Shown here: one piece after another, positions 53,317-62,837 of the stretch | Layout: each line of letters starts with the position of its first letter | Numbering within the stretch: position 1 is the first letter of the stretch | Assembly: GCF_000419685.1 (NCBI RefSeq) | Contig: NZ_ATTM01000002.1 | Coordinates: 186,001-250,000, forward strand | Length of the DNA stretch: 64,000 nucleotides | DNA from: Flavobacterium antarcticum DSM 19726 | GTDB taxonomy: Bacteria; Bacteroidota; Bacteroidia; Flavobacteriales; Flavobacteriaceae | Reading direction: 5' to 3' | Made by a program: the position numbers and the translations under genes | The notes under the pieces: model-generated | Databases searched by the model: none | What the model was told of the DNA's origin: nothing | The model's input: only the letters and a program-made list of their open reading frames with translations

Positions 53317-54645
53317 TTAATTTTCGTCTCTCCAGTTCAAGCGATCTTGCTGGTTGTATTGCCATGGCGCTCCGTTGTTTTCAATGTTTGTCATCATTGC
53401 ATTTAGAGGCATTGGTGCAGCACTTTGCTCCATTACTAAATATTGACGCATATCCATAATAATGGAAAGCGGACTGATATTTACAGGACATTCTTCAACA
53501 CAAGCGTTACAAGAAGTACAAGCCCACAATTCTTCTGGTGTGATGTAATCATTTAATAGTGTTTTATCATCTGGAATAAAAACGCCTTTATTTGCATCAA
53601 TATTTTTACCTACTTCCTCTAAACGGTCACGCGTATCCATCATAATTTTACGAGGAGATAATTTCTTGCCTGTAATATTTGCCGGACAAACACTGGTACA
53701 ACGACCACATTCCGTACACGTATACGCATTCAGCAATTGAACCCAATTTAAATCTTCTACATCTGATGCGCCAAATTTTGCTGGAACTGCATCTGCTGGT
53801 GCTGCAGCATACGGATCCGCATTTGGATCCATCATCATCTTTACTTCGGCAGTAACTGCTTCTAAATTTTCAAACTTACCTAGCGGATTTAAATTCGCAA
53901 AATAAGTGTTTGGAAATGCCAATAAAATATGAAGGTGTTTTGAAAAGTATAAATAATTTAAGAAAATCAAAATACCAGTGATGTGCAACCACCAAGCCGC
54001 ACGTTCAATAACGTAAACTGTTCCATTTGGTACACCTTCGAAAAGTGCAGAAATGTATTGACTGATCGGAAATGAACCTGCAGGATGAAAATGCATAAAA
54101 CCACCAGCAACGTTTTGCAAATGGAAATCAGTAGCATTCATTAATAAAAACAAACTCATTAATACGACTTCAAAATACAAGATGATGTTACCATCTGATT
54201 TTGGCCATCCTTTTAAATCTGAACTGACAAATCGCTTCAGTTTGATAATATTTCTTCTGATGAAAAAGATCACAACAGCTACCAAAACTAAAACCGCTAA
54301 AATTTCAAAAGAGCCAATTAGTACATTGTAAAAACTTCCCATGAATGAAAATACACGGTGCGTTCCAAAAAGTCCATCAATAACAATTTCTAAAACTTCA
54401 ATATTGATCACAATAAAACCTACATAAACGATAACATGCAAGAATCCTGCAACTGGTCTTTTAACCATTTTTGATTGGCCTAAAGCAATCATAAACATAT
54501 TGTTCCATCGTTCCCCTTTTCGGTCAGAACGATCAATATCTTTTCCTAATTTTATATTTCTAATTAACTTTTTAACATTAATTGTAAAATAACCAATTCC
54601 CAGAATAAGTAAAATTGCAAATAATATATTGTCTAAGTAATTCAT
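53317..54645 (-). CDS. Membrane-bound Fe-S electron-transfer protein (HdrC/NarI-like fusion)
   Basis: A 442-residue protein with five or six N-terminal membrane helices (about 5-260), several containing His that could hold b-type heme as in NarI/DsrM, then a cytoplasmic dicluster ferredoxin part with CTECGRCTSVCP and CTSCNACVEECP (two [4Fe-4S]). It links a quinone pool to soluble Fe-S partners, presumably the CCG-domain protein downstream. The arrangement is conserved in Bacteroidota, but the electron donor is not known to me. Confidence 0.88.
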   Translation of the reverse strand: MNYLDNILFAILLILGIGYFTINVKKLIRNIKLGKDIDRSDRKGERWNNMFMIALGQSKMVKRPVAGFLHVIVYVGFIVINIEVLEIVIDGLFGTHRVFSFMGSFYNVLIGSFEILAVLVLVAVVIFFIRRNIIKLKRFVSSDLKGWPKSDGNIILYFEVVLMSLFLLMNATDFHLQNVAGGFMHFHPAGSFPISQYISALFEGVPNGTVYVIERAAWWLHITGILIFLNYLYFSKHLHILLAFPNTYFANLNPLGKFENLEAVTAEVKMMMDPNADPYAAAPADAVPAKFGASDVEDLNWVQLLNAYTCTECGRCTSVCPANITGKKLSPRKIMMDTRDRLEEVGKNIDANKGVFIPDDKTLLNDYITPEELWACTSCNACVEECPVNISPLSIIMDMRQYLVMEQSAAPMPLNAMMTNIENNGAPWQYNQQDRLNWRDEN

Positions 54646-54658
54646 CGTTTATACGCTG

Positions 54659-55618
54659 TTAGTTTGAGATCGTGTCTTGAGGTTTGGGTGCGACGTAAGG
54701 CTTGTTTTTCTTACCAAATAAAGAAACATTTATGTATCGAGTAGGATTTAAACGCAAATCTTGTAATAACAATTCTAATTCAGTAGAAGTCGAATTCAAG
54801 TTTTTATACAATGCATCGTCATTCAATAGTTTGCCTAAGGAACCTTTACCTTTATCCAAATTACTGATCATATTGTCCACACTTTTCAAAGAATGTTCAA
54901 AATGTTTGATGGCCTGACCAATTTTAGCTTTCGCCAATGTATCTGAGATTTTAGAAAAATTTGCAGTAGTCTTTTTTAAGTTCGCCAATGAACCATCAAT
55001 ATTCGCTTGATTCTTATCGATGATTTGGTTTACATTTTTACCCGCTTTTGCAAATTCATCCATTAAACTATTTAACTTGGCAATGCTTTCTCTTAAATTC
55101 GCTTTAGATTTATCATCTAAAACCTGATTTAAATTATTCAAAAGTACATCCGCACTAACGGCTACTTTCTCAATTTTTTCCTGCAGAGGAGTTAATTTTT
55201 CACCTACTAATGAAGTCAGTCCAGGAATGATACGGCCGGTAAATACATGACCTGATTCAGCCATATCGTTGTCTTGTAGATTTGGAACAATCTGAATTTG
55301 TTTACCACCAATTAATCCTGGCTCATAAATATCAATTGTACTTGATTTTGAAATTGGAAAATCGTTTTTAATTTGAAGTTCTACTTGTAATTTAGCTGTA
55401 GAAGGAACCAATTCAATTTTAGTAATTCGACCAACAATCAATCCGTTAATGGTGACAGGAGCTGAAGTAGCAAGTCCTTCAACATTGTCGTACTGAACGT
55501 AGAACATGCGGTATGAAGTCAGTAAATCTCTACCTTGAAGAAAACTATATCCCCAAATAAATAATAATATCGAAGCAATAACAAGTATTGCGGTTTTAAT
55601 TTCTCTTGTAATTTTCAA
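54659..55618 (-). CDS. MlaD/MCE-domain protein
   Basis: A 319-residue inner-membrane-anchored lipid-transport protein. One N-terminal helix (about 8-28), then the MCE domain (about 38-115: VEGLATSAPVTINGLIVGRI), then a long helical tail (about 140-300) of coiled-coil type. In other bacteria MCE proteins form hexameric rings or tubes that move phospholipids across the periplasm. Here MlaD is without MlaE or MlaF neighbours. The start codon is TTG (LKITREIK), with a TAAATTTG promoter core on the minus strand at 55639-55646. Confidence 0.9.
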   Translation of the reverse strand: MKITREIKTAILVIASILLFIWGYSFLQGRDLLTSYRMFYVQYDNVEGLATSAPVTINGLIVGRITKIELVPSTAKLQVELQIKNDFPISKSSTIDIYEPGLIGGKQIQIVPNLQDNDMAESGHVFTGRIIPGLTSLVGEKLTPLQEKIEKVAVSADVLLNNLNQVLDDKSKANLRESIAKLNSLMDEFAKAGKNVNQIIDKNQANIDGSLANLKKTTANFSKISDTLAKAKIGQAIKHFEHSLKSVDNMISNLDKGKGSLGKLLNDDALYKNLNSTSTELELLLQDLRLNPTRYINVSLFGKKNKPYVAPKPQDTISN

Positions 55619-55669
55619 AATGTAGCGCTTTTTATAGACAAATTTATAACAAAATATTGAAAGATGAGC

Positions 55670-56839
55670 CTATTTAATGGCTTCCTGCAAATTAATTTTC
55701 GTCCCATCTTTAAATGCAACGATGTAAGCTCCTTCAAATCCTTTTGATTTTGCCTCCGCTAAATTTTGTTTCGCATCGTTATAATTCGTCGCGTTTCCGT
55801 ACATATATTTATAAAGCGTCCCATTATCTGTAGTAACTGAAATAGCATTTAATCCTTTAAAGTTACCAGGTGTCAAGTCAATTTTTTTTCCACTTGCAGC
55901 AAGTTGCACCTTAAAAACAATTCCCTTATCAGTTGAATCTACTTCGCTTTTCGGTTGCTTTACTTCCGGTTCTGCTTGTTTTTCAACTTTCTGAGCAACT
56001 ACTTCCTTTACTTCTGCTTTTTCTGGTGTTTGTGGTACATATTTTTCAAGTGCAGGTTCATTCTTACCCGAACCATAAAATTCATTTTTATAACTGATGA
56101 TGGCATTTGCAATTCCCGCAGCAATTTCGCCTTGTCCGTCTTCAGAATTCATGTAACCACTTTCTCGCTTGTTAGAAATAAACCCCATTTCCACTAATAT
56201 TCTTGGCATTGAAATTTGACGCAATACAAGAAATCCTGCTTGTTTCACTCTTCTATCTTTCCGTCCAAAATTAGTAGCCATGCCATTCTGAACCCGACTT
56301 GCTAAAGAGATACTATTTGCCATATATTCTTCTTGCAACAACGAAGTTCCAATGGCGCTTTCCGGAGATTTTGGATCATAACCGTTGTATTTCAACTTAT
56401 AATCTTTCTCCATGGTCACTACTTCATTCTCCTTTTTTGCAACCTCTAAATTTGATGCATTTCGGTGCATACCCATTACATAGGTTTCATATCCTTCAGC
56501 CGAAGTATTTTCGTTTGCATTACAGTGAATCGAAACAAATATGGAAGCGTTGTTTTTATTTGCAATATGAGCTCTTTCATTTAGCTCTACAAAAACATCG
56601 TTATTTCTAGTATAAATAACATCGACATTCGGGTTTTTTTCAAGAATTTTGCCCACCTTTAATGTCACGCTTAAAGCAATATTTTTCTCCGCTAAACCAT
56701 GATAACTGGCACCAAAGTCGTTTCCGCCATGTCCTGCATCCAGTACGACTTTAAACTTAGTCGACTGTCCAAAACTATTGATTGAAACAGCAGTTAACAA
56801 TATGATAATAAAAAGGTTACACTTGTTGAATATACGCAT
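55670..56839 (-). CDS. N-acetylmuramoyl-L-alanine amidase with SPOR-like end
   Basis: A 389-residue exported amidase_3 (AmiC-type). Signal peptide about 1-24, catalytic domain about 30-260 with the zinc ligands in LDAGHGGNDFGA (His), the Glu in LAEKNIALS and VSIHCNANENTSAEG (His), and the catalytic Glu in RILVEMGFISNKRE. A charged linker leads to a C-terminal SPOR-like repeat (about 310-385) for binding denuded glycan at division sites. It cleaves peptide stems from peptidoglycan. Divergent from lptD. Confidence 0.92.
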   Translation of the reverse strand: MRIFNKCNLFIIILLTAVSINSFGQSTKFKVVLDAGHGGNDFGASYHGLAEKNIALSVTLKVGKILEKNPNVDVIYTRNNDVFVELNERAHIANKNNASIFVSIHCNANENTSAEGYETYVMGMHRNASNLEVAKKENEVVTMEKDYKLKYNGYDPKSPESAIGTSLLQEEYMANSISLASRVQNGMATNFGRKDRRVKQAGFLVLRQISMPRILVEMGFISNKRESGYMNSEDGQGEIAAGIANAIISYKNEFYGSGKNEPALEKYVPQTPEKAEVKEVVAQKVEKQAEPEVKQPKSEVDSTDKGIVFKVQLAASGKKIDLTPGNFKGLNAISVTTDNGTLYKYMYGNATNYNDAKQNLAEAKSKGFEGAYIVAFKDGTKINLQEAIK

Positions 56840-56873
56840 AAGAATCAGAAAAGTTAATTTAATTAAAAACAGT

Positions 56874-59651
56874 ATGGTTATAATTTATAAAAATACTTAT
56901 TTTGATGAAAAAAATATAGTAAGTTTGACACATCAAATAGTACGCCATATTTTTACAAAAATAGCATTTAAACTCTTGCGAACAAACTTATTTCATATCG
57001 TTTTATCGGCCATTTTCCTAACATTAGGAACTTCAAATTTACATTCGCAGGAAAAACCTAAAAAATTAAGCGTTCCAATTCCTGAAAAAAAAGAAGTTGC
57101 TGCTGATACAATTTCAATCCAACCTTTACAAGTACCTAAAAAAGAATTAGATAGCACTAAATCAGACACCGTTAAGAAGAAAAAGTCTGTTTTAGAAGGT
57201 ATTGTAAAACGTACGGCTGTTGATTACGAACGAATCGACCAAAAAAAGAAACTTGTTACCTTATATAACCAAGCTGAATTGCATTACTTAGATGTTGTGC
57301 TGAAATCAGGCATCATTGTAATGGATTATGCCAAGAATGAAGTTTATGCAGGAAGGATCAAGGACTCTGCAGGAAATTTTACGCAACGTCCCGTTTTTAC
57401 ACAAGGTTCTAATGTCGTTGAACCTGATTCCATTCGTTTTAACTTTAAAACCAAGAAAGTATTAATTTGGAATTCCCGAAGTAAACAAGGAGAATTAAAT
57501 TTCATTGCTCAAAAAGCAAAAAAGGAAAATGATTCGGTTTATTTTATGGAAAATGTAAAATTTACGACTGCGGAAGATATTGATGATCCGGAATATTATT
57601 TTTTAGCGCGAAAAGCAAAATTCGTTCCTAAGAAAAAAGTCGTAGTAGGATTGACAAATATGTACATTGCTGACGTTCCTACACCAATAGGATTGCCATT
57701 CGCTTTTTTTCCAATGACAGAAACGAGTCAATCTGGAGTCATTCTTCCTACATTTAACGACACAAGACGTCAAGGATATTCACTGCAAAATGGTGGTTAT
57801 TATTTCGCATTAAGCGATAATTATGATTTGACATTTCTAGGTGATTATTATACGAACGGAAGTTATGCAATGCGTTTTGAATCCAGTTACGCAAAAAGAT
57901 ACCGCTTTACGGGAAATGTCAATATTCGTTTTGAAAACCAGATTACAAGTGAACGCGGTTTTCCGGATTACGCAAAAAGCAATGAATACAACATTCAATG
58001 GACCCATTCACAAGATCCCAAATCAAATCCAAATTCTAGATTTTCAGCGTCGGTCAACTTAGGAAGTAGTACCTATTTCCGAAATTCGCTGAACCAAATG
58101 AATGTCGGATCGCAATTGAACAACAACTTAAGTTCGTCCATCTCGTATTCAAAAACCTTTAATTCAGTACCAAGCGTAAATTTTTCGGTAACTGCAAATC
58201 ATTCTCAAAATACCCAAACGGAAGAAATAAGCATGACTTTGCCTACTTTACAATTGAGTGTAGATCGTGTTTTTCCATTCGCTTCCGAAGACCAACCTAA
58301 AAAAGGTTTCATAAAAAACATTAACTTTCAGTATAATTTAAGAGGTGAAAATAGGATTCGTACCAATGACTCGCTGTTTTTCAAATCTGAAATGTTTAGA
58401 GATGCAAAAGTAGGTTTCCAACATTCAATTCCAATCAATACGAATTTTAAGGTATTTAAGCATTTTAGTGTTTCTACAGGTGTGAATTACAACGAAGTTT
58501 GGTATTTGAAAACATTGCGTAAAGAGTTTGATCAAGATCAAGGACGTGTCGTGGAAAGCGAAGTGAATAAGTTTGACGCTTACCGTACCTATTCTTTTTC
58601 GAGCAGCGTGGGTACGACGGTCTATGGAACATTTGACTTTGGCGAAAGCAAAAAAATTCAATCCATTCGCCACGTGATGAGGCCTTCAGTTTCGTACAAT
58701 TACACACCGAGTTTTGAGAAATATTTTGACACCTATGCACTTGATGCAAGTGGTACGATGCAAAAAGACTATACACGATTTGAAGGCGGTATTTTTGGTG
58801 CACCCGGAAAAACGTACTCTAATAATGTAGGCTTTACCTTGAATAATACGTTTGAAGCAAAAGTAACAAGCAAGGATTCAACTTCTGCAGCGCCGCGAAA
58901 AGTGATGTTGCTGAACAACCTTCTTTTCGCTACAAGTTATAACATTGCGGCAGATTCATTGCAGTGGGATCCTTTGCGAGTAAGCGGTGGAACTTTGTTG
59001 TTTAAAGATAAAATGAATGTTAATTTTGGTGCCACTTTTGATCCTTATGCGATTGATAATGCAGGAAAAAGAATTAAAAAATACAACATTGACAACGGTG
59101 GAAGTTTATTCCGAATGACAAGTGCCAATATGACGATTAATTATTCCTTAAGCAGCACTGGAGACGGTAAAAAAGAGAAAGACAACACCCAAGGTGCAAG
59201 AAATGGTGGTCGCGAAGATGATTTATTTGGAACAAATGTCGATTTTAGTGAACGACGCGAAAGCCAATTTACCGAAGAAAACAAAAACAAAGAACAGTCC
59301 GAGTTTTTCACAACAGACTTACCATGGGATTTGACCTTTGCGTATTCATTGACCTACGGAAATATGACGCGTCAAAATGAAATTATAGGAAATTCAATTA
59401 TGATTTCTGGAAATATTGACATCAGTCCAAAATGGAAAATAGGTGTTTCAACTGGATATGACTTTGTGCAACAAGGCGTTACTTTTACCCAACTTCGCTT
59501 CGAACGTGATTTATTGAGTTGGCGTATGGATTTCAACTGGACTCCTTTTGGTGAAAATGCATATTGGGGATTCTTCATCGGTATCAAATCAGGAATGCTG
59601 AGCGACATTAAGTGGGAAAAAAGAACACAGCCTGCACGTTTAATCAAATAA
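56874..59651 (+). CDS. lptD: LPS-assembly protein LptD-like outer-membrane protein
   Basis: A large outer-membrane barrel that inserts LPS into the outer leaflet. An N-terminal OstA-like domain (about residues 100-270: RTAVDYERIDQKKKLVTLYN, then PTPIGLPFAFFPM) precedes a long barrel ending with aromatic KWEKRTQPARLIK. Signal-like sequence LFHIVLSAIFLTLGTSNLHSQ. The start is uncertain: ATG at 56874 is used here, but TTG at 56976 would give a protein beginning directly with a normal signal peptide, and a TAAGTTTG promoter core lies at 56920-56927 between the two. The frame ends 17 bases before ridA. Confidence 0.88.
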   Translation: MVIIYKNTYFDEKNIVSLTHQIVRHIFTKIAFKLLRTNLFHIVLSAIFLTLGTSNLHSQEKPKKLSVPIPEKKEVAADTISIQPLQVPKKELDSTKSDTVKKKKSVLEGIVKRTAVDYERIDQKKKLVTLYNQAELHYLDVVLKSGIIVMDYAKNEVYAGRIKDSAGNFTQRPVFTQGSNVVEPDSIRFNFKTKKVLIWNSRSKQGELNFIAQKAKKENDSVYFMENVKFTTAEDIDDPEYYFLARKAKFVPKKKVVVGLTNMYIADVPTPIGLPFAFFPMTETSQSGVILPTFNDTRRQGYSLQNGGYYFALSDNYDLTFLGDYYTNGSYAMRFESSYAKRYRFTGNVNIRFENQITSERGFPDYAKSNEYNIQWTHSQDPKSNPNSRFSASVNLGSSTYFRNSLNQMNVGSQLNNNLSSSISYSKTFNSVPSVNFSVTANHSQNTQTEEISMTLPTLQLSVDRVFPFASEDQPKKGFIKNINFQYNLRGENRIRTNDSLFFKSEMFRDAKVGFQHSIPINTNFKVFKHFSVSTGVNYNEVWYLKTLRKEFDQDQGRVVESEVNKFDAYRTYSFSSSVGTTVYGTFDFGESKKIQSIRHVMRPSVSYNYTPSFEKYFDTYALDASGTMQKDYTRFEGGIFGAPGKTYSNNVGFTLNNTFEAKVTSKDSTSAAPRKVMLLNNLLFATSYNIAADSLQWDPLRVSGGTLLFKDKMNVNFGATFDPYAIDNAGKRIKKYNIDNGGSLFRMTSANMTINYSLSSTGDGKKEKDNTQGARNGGREDDLFGTNVDFSERRESQFTEENKNKEQSEFFTTDLPWDLTFAYSLTYGNMTRQNEIIGNSIMISGNIDISPKWKIGVSTGYDFVQQGVTFTQLRFERDLLSWRMDFNWTPFGENAYWGFFIGIKSGMLSDIKWEKRTQPARLIK

Positions 59652-59668
59652 TTATAATTCAAATAAAG

Positions 59669-60049
59669 ATGAAAAAAATAATTTATACGGACAAAGCTCC
59701 CGCACCAATTGGCCCTTACAATCAAGCGGTTTTAGTAGGAAATACATTATATACTTCCGGTCAAATTGCCTTAAATCCGGTAACAATGGAACTGATAACG
59801 GAAACCATTGAAATCGAAACCAAGCAGGTGATGGAAAACATGAAAGCAGTTTTAGAAGCCGCTGGAATGACTTTTGAAAATGTAGTGAAAACTACTATAT
59901 TCATAATGAATATGGGTGATTTTGGAAAAATAAATGATGTTTACGAAACCTATTTTGACGAAAAAACCGCTCCTGCACGAGAAACAATTCAAGTGGCGTG
60001 TTTGCCTAAAAATGTAAATATTGAAATTTCGATGATTGCAGTTTTGTAG
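59669..60049 (+). CDS. ridA: RidA family enamine/imine deaminase
   Basis: A 126-residue RidA (YjgF/YER057c/UK114) protein. It hydrolyses reactive enamines and imines made by PLP enzymes such as threonine dehydratase. The family marks are APAPIGPYNQAV, YTSGQIALNP and the end RETIQVACLPKNVNIEIS, with the Arg that holds the substrate carboxylate. Start at 59669 (MKKIIYTD). It follows lptD by 17 bases and ends before a strong terminator. Confidence 0.93.
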   Translation: MKKIIYTDKAPAPIGPYNQAVLVGNTLYTSGQIALNPVTMELITETIEIETKQVMENMKAVLEAAGMTFENVVKTTIFIMNMGDFGKINDVYETYFDEKTAPARETIQVACLPKNVNIEISMIAVL

Positions 60050-60078
60050 TCTTGGACTTTTCTTTTTATAAAATATCG

Positions 60079-60110
60079 AAAAGCCATTTCTGTTTAGAAA
60101 TGGCTTTTTT
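60079..60110 (+). terminator. Terminator of the lptD-ridA unit
   Basis: AAAAGCCATTTC (60079-60090) pairs with GAAATGGCTTTT (60097-60108) around a six-base loop, followed by T's. Confidence 0.9.
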
Positions 60111-60137
60111 GTGTTTGTGAAAATTAAAAACTTTCTT

Positions 60138-60169
60138 AAAAAAAAAGAGATTATAATTAAATAATCTCT
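60138..60169 (-). terminator. Terminator of the ferredoxin gene
   Basis: Read on the minus strand: AGAGATTAT/ATAATCTCT stem (60161-60169 with 60146-60154) followed by a T-run. Confidence 0.8.
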
Positions 60170-60176
60170 CTTACAT

Positions 60177-60527
60177 CTATTCGTTGTGTAAAAACGCTTT
60201 CCTGTTCAGTAACGTTTCATCGCTTTCAACGTGATTATCATCAGGAACACAACAATCTACAGGACATACAGCCGCACATTGAGGTTCGTCGTGGAAACCT
60301 TTACATTCTGTACATTTACTTGGTACAATATAGTAGTAATCGTCTGAAACTGGGATTTGAACTGCATCCGCATCCACTTCTGTTCCGTCCGGTAAAACAA
60401 CTTTACCCGTTAATTTTGTTCCGTCTTTATACCTCCAGTCGTCAGCACCTTCGTAAATTGCAGTGTTTGGACATTCCGGTTCACATGCACCACAATTGAT
60501 GCATTCATCAGTTATTATGATTGCCAT
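60177..60527 (-). CDS. Dicluster 4Fe-4S ferredoxin
   Basis: A 116-residue electron carrier. The first cluster motif is [19 protein letters not shown] (8-26), with a long insertion of about 45 residues before the second motif [20 protein letters not shown]. It resembles the YfhL/FdxA-type 2[4Fe-4S] ferredoxins found widely in Bacteroidota. It donates or accepts low-potential electrons in the cytoplasm. It is divergent from the acyl-CoA reductase gene, and this gene pair is common in the family. Confidence 0.92.
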   Translation of the reverse strand: MAIIITDECINCGACEPECPNTAIYEGADDWRYKDGTKLTGKVVLPDGTEVDADAVQIPVSDDYYYIVPSKCTECKGFHDEPQCAAVCPVDCCVPDDNHVESDETLLNRKAFLHNE

Positions 60528-60572
60528 TTTTTATATTTTAAAACAGACTTTAAGCGTTTAAAAAAGTACTTA

Positions 60573-60603
60573 TTGTCTATTGCTTAGAAAAGGTTTATTT
60601 TTG
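60573..60603 (+). promoter_or_regulatory. Promoter of the acyl-CoA reductase-serC unit
   Basis: TTG at 60573-60575 and TATTTTTG at 60596-60603 with a 20-base spacer. This places the reductase start at 60643 rather than 60580, which lies inside the promoter. Confidence 0.65.
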
Positions 60604-60642
60604 TGCAAAATTACGTCCAAAACATTTCATAAGCAAATCAAT

Positions 60643-61701
60643 ATGACCTTAGAACATAAAAAAAATACTTTAGTCGAATTAGGTAAATTCCTCTCCCAAT
60701 TTCACTTGGAAAAAAGCGTACCTAATCCCGAAGTTTTAAAAAACGATTTGTTTTATACTGCCTTTTTAGACTTAATTGAATTGTCGCAATCGCACAACGG
60801 TTGGTACACACAAGAAAACGTTTATTTTGCTGTAGAATCGTGGGCTAAAGCACTTACTAAGGATAATTTAGAACAATGGCTTTCAAAATATAATTTTGAT
60901 AATGTGAATCCAAAAACCGTTGGATTAGTCTTAGCCGGAAATATTCCGCTAGTTGGCTTTCACGATTTTATTTGCGTCTTGCTTTCAGGTCATCATGTAC
61001 AAGTAAAAACATCTTCTAACGACCAAATGTTATTACCATTCTTGGCCAATTATCTAACTTCTGTTGAACCTGCTTTGTTGAATTGTATTCATTTCTCAGA
61101 AGGAAAGCTAACTGATTTTGACGCCGTAATTGCAACAGGTAGTAACAATACAGCGCGTTATTTTGAATATTACTTTAAAGACAAACCTTCTATTATTCGC
61201 AAAAATAGAAATTCTGTAGCCGTTTTAAATGGCTCTGAAACTGCAGCAGATTTTGAAGCTTTAGGTGAAGATATCTTCAGGTATTTTGGATTAGGTTGCA
61301 GAAATATTTCTAAGATTTTTGTGCCAAAGGGTTACGTTTTTGATTCATTCTTTGAAGGAATTTTCAAATACCAAGATGTAATTCATTACGAGAAATACGC
61401 CAATAATTACGATTATAATAAGGCCGTTTTCTTGATGAGTAATTTCAAACTATTAGATAACGGATTTTTGACAATTAAAGAAGATGCAAGTTACGCCTCT
61501 CCTATATCAAGTGTGTTCTATGAATTTTATGATGATTTAGATACTTTGAAAGCAAAACTTGCCGATGAGAAAGACCAAATTCAATGCATATCATCAAATA
61601 ATTTAGTGCCCAATAGCATTCCTTTCGGGAAAACGCAACAACCTGAATTGTGGGATTATGCAGATAATGTGGATACATTAGAATTTCTATTGAAACTATA
61701 A
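60643..61701 (+). CDS. Acyl-CoA reductase (LuxC-like)
   Basis: A 352-residue aldehyde-dehydrogenase-superfamily protein of the LuxC group, which reduces acyl-CoA to aldehyde with NAD(P)H. Visible: LVLAGNIPLVGFHDFICVLLSGH (nucleotide and acyl binding), ATGSNNTARYFEYYF, and GLGCRNISKIFVPKG, whose Cys is the thioester-forming residue. It is shorter than LuxC of luminous bacteria (about 480). The two genes after it, serC and a SerA-like gene, lie 31 bases apart each and are probably co-transcribed. Confidence 0.85.
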   Translation: MTLEHKKNTLVELGKFLSQFHLEKSVPNPEVLKNDLFYTAFLDLIELSQSHNGWYTQENVYFAVESWAKALTKDNLEQWLSKYNFDNVNPKTVGLVLAGNIPLVGFHDFICVLLSGHHVQVKTSSNDQMLLPFLANYLTSVEPALLNCIHFSEGKLTDFDAVIATGSNNTARYFEYYFKDKPSIIRKNRNSVAVLNGSETAADFEALGEDIFRYFGLGCRNISKIFVPKGYVFDSFFEGIFKYQDVIHYEKYANNYDYNKAVFLMSNFKLLDNGFLTIKEDASYASPISSVFYEFYDDLDTLKAKLADEKDQIQCISSNNLVPNSIPFGKTQQPELWDYADNVDTLEFLLKL

Positions 61702-61732
61702 AATAAAATTTCTTTTCTAAAATTGCTATTCT

Positions 61733-62806
61733 ATGAAAATACATAATTTCAGTGCAGGACCTTGTATCCTTCCCCAGGAAGTGTTTGAAAAAGCAGCACA
61801 AGCCGTCTTAAATTTAGACAATTCGGGATTGTCAATTTTAGAAATTTCACACCGAAGTGACGCTTTTATTGCGATTTTAGAAGAAGCGAAAGCATTGGTG
61901 TTAGAATTGATGAATTTGGAAAATCAAGGATATGAAGTTTTGTTTTTGCAAGGTGGAGCAAGTATGGAATTTTTACGTGTTCCCTACAATTTATTGGCAC
62001 AAAATCAAAAAGCAGCTTATTTAGATAGCGGACTTTGGGCAGCAAACGCAATTAAGGAAGCAAAAAGTTTTGGTGAGGTTGAAATTATAGCTTCTTCAAA
62101 AGATGAAAATTATAATTTCATTCCAAAGAATTATAAAATTCCCGAAGACGCAGCCTATTTTCATTGCACTTCAAATAATACTATTTACGGAACACAAATG
62201 AAAAATTTTCCTGAGACAAACATTCCCGTAGTTTGCGACATGAGTTCCGATATTTTTTCAAAAGCAATTGATTATTCCTATTTTGATCTAATTTATGCTG
62301 GTGCTCAAAAAAATATGGGTCCTGCTGGAGTAACTTTAATCGTTATTAAAAAAGATATCTTAAGAAAATCAGGCAGAAAAATTCCAAGTATTTTAGATTA
62401 TCAAAAACACATTGATGCTAAAAGCATGTTCAATACGCCAAATGTTTTTGCAATTTACACCTCATTGTTAAATTTGAGATGGCTGAAAAAAAGTGGTGGA
62501 ATTTCGAAATTACAAGAAAAAAACGAAGCGAAAGCTAATTTATTATACACAGAAATTGACAGAAATCCACTATTTGAAGGAACAGCAAATGCCGAAGATC
62601 GCTCGATGATGAACGCAACTTTCGTATTAAAAGATTCACGGCTAACTAATAAATTTGCACAAATTTGCGAAAGCAAAGGAATCTCTGGAATTCTTGGACA
62701 TCGAACGGTTGGCGGTTATCGTGCTTCGCTGTATAACGCATTGCAATTGGAAAGTGTGCACGTTTTAGTAAATGCGATGCAAGAATTAGAAAAATATACA
62801 AATTAA
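61733..62806 (+). CDS. serC: Phosphoserine aminotransferase
   Basis: A 357-residue PLP aminotransferase (class V) for serine and pyridoxal-phosphate synthesis: 3-phosphohydroxypyruvate to phosphoserine. It starts MKIHNFSAGPCILPQEV; the PLP lysine is in YAGAQKNMGPAGVT; the substrate-binding end is GHRTVGGYRASLYNAL. Length and motifs are normal. It precedes a SerA-like gene after 31 bases, as in other Flavobacteriia. Confidence 0.95.
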   Translation: MKIHNFSAGPCILPQEVFEKAAQAVLNLDNSGLSILEISHRSDAFIAILEEAKALVLELMNLENQGYEVLFLQGGASMEFLRVPYNLLAQNQKAAYLDSGLWAANAIKEAKSFGEVEIIASSKDENYNFIPKNYKIPEDAAYFHCTSNNTIYGTQMKNFPETNIPVVCDMSSDIFSKAIDYSYFDLIYAGAQKNMGPAGVTLIVIKKDILRKSGRKIPSILDYQKHIDAKSMFNTPNVFAIYTSLLNLRWLKKSGGISKLQEKNEAKANLLYTEIDRNPLFEGTANAEDRSMMNATFVLKDSRLTNKFAQICESKGISGILGHRTVGGYRASLYNALQLESVHVLVNAMQELEKYTN

Positions 62807-62837
62807 TTACATAAGATTTTCTCACAAATAAATTAAA

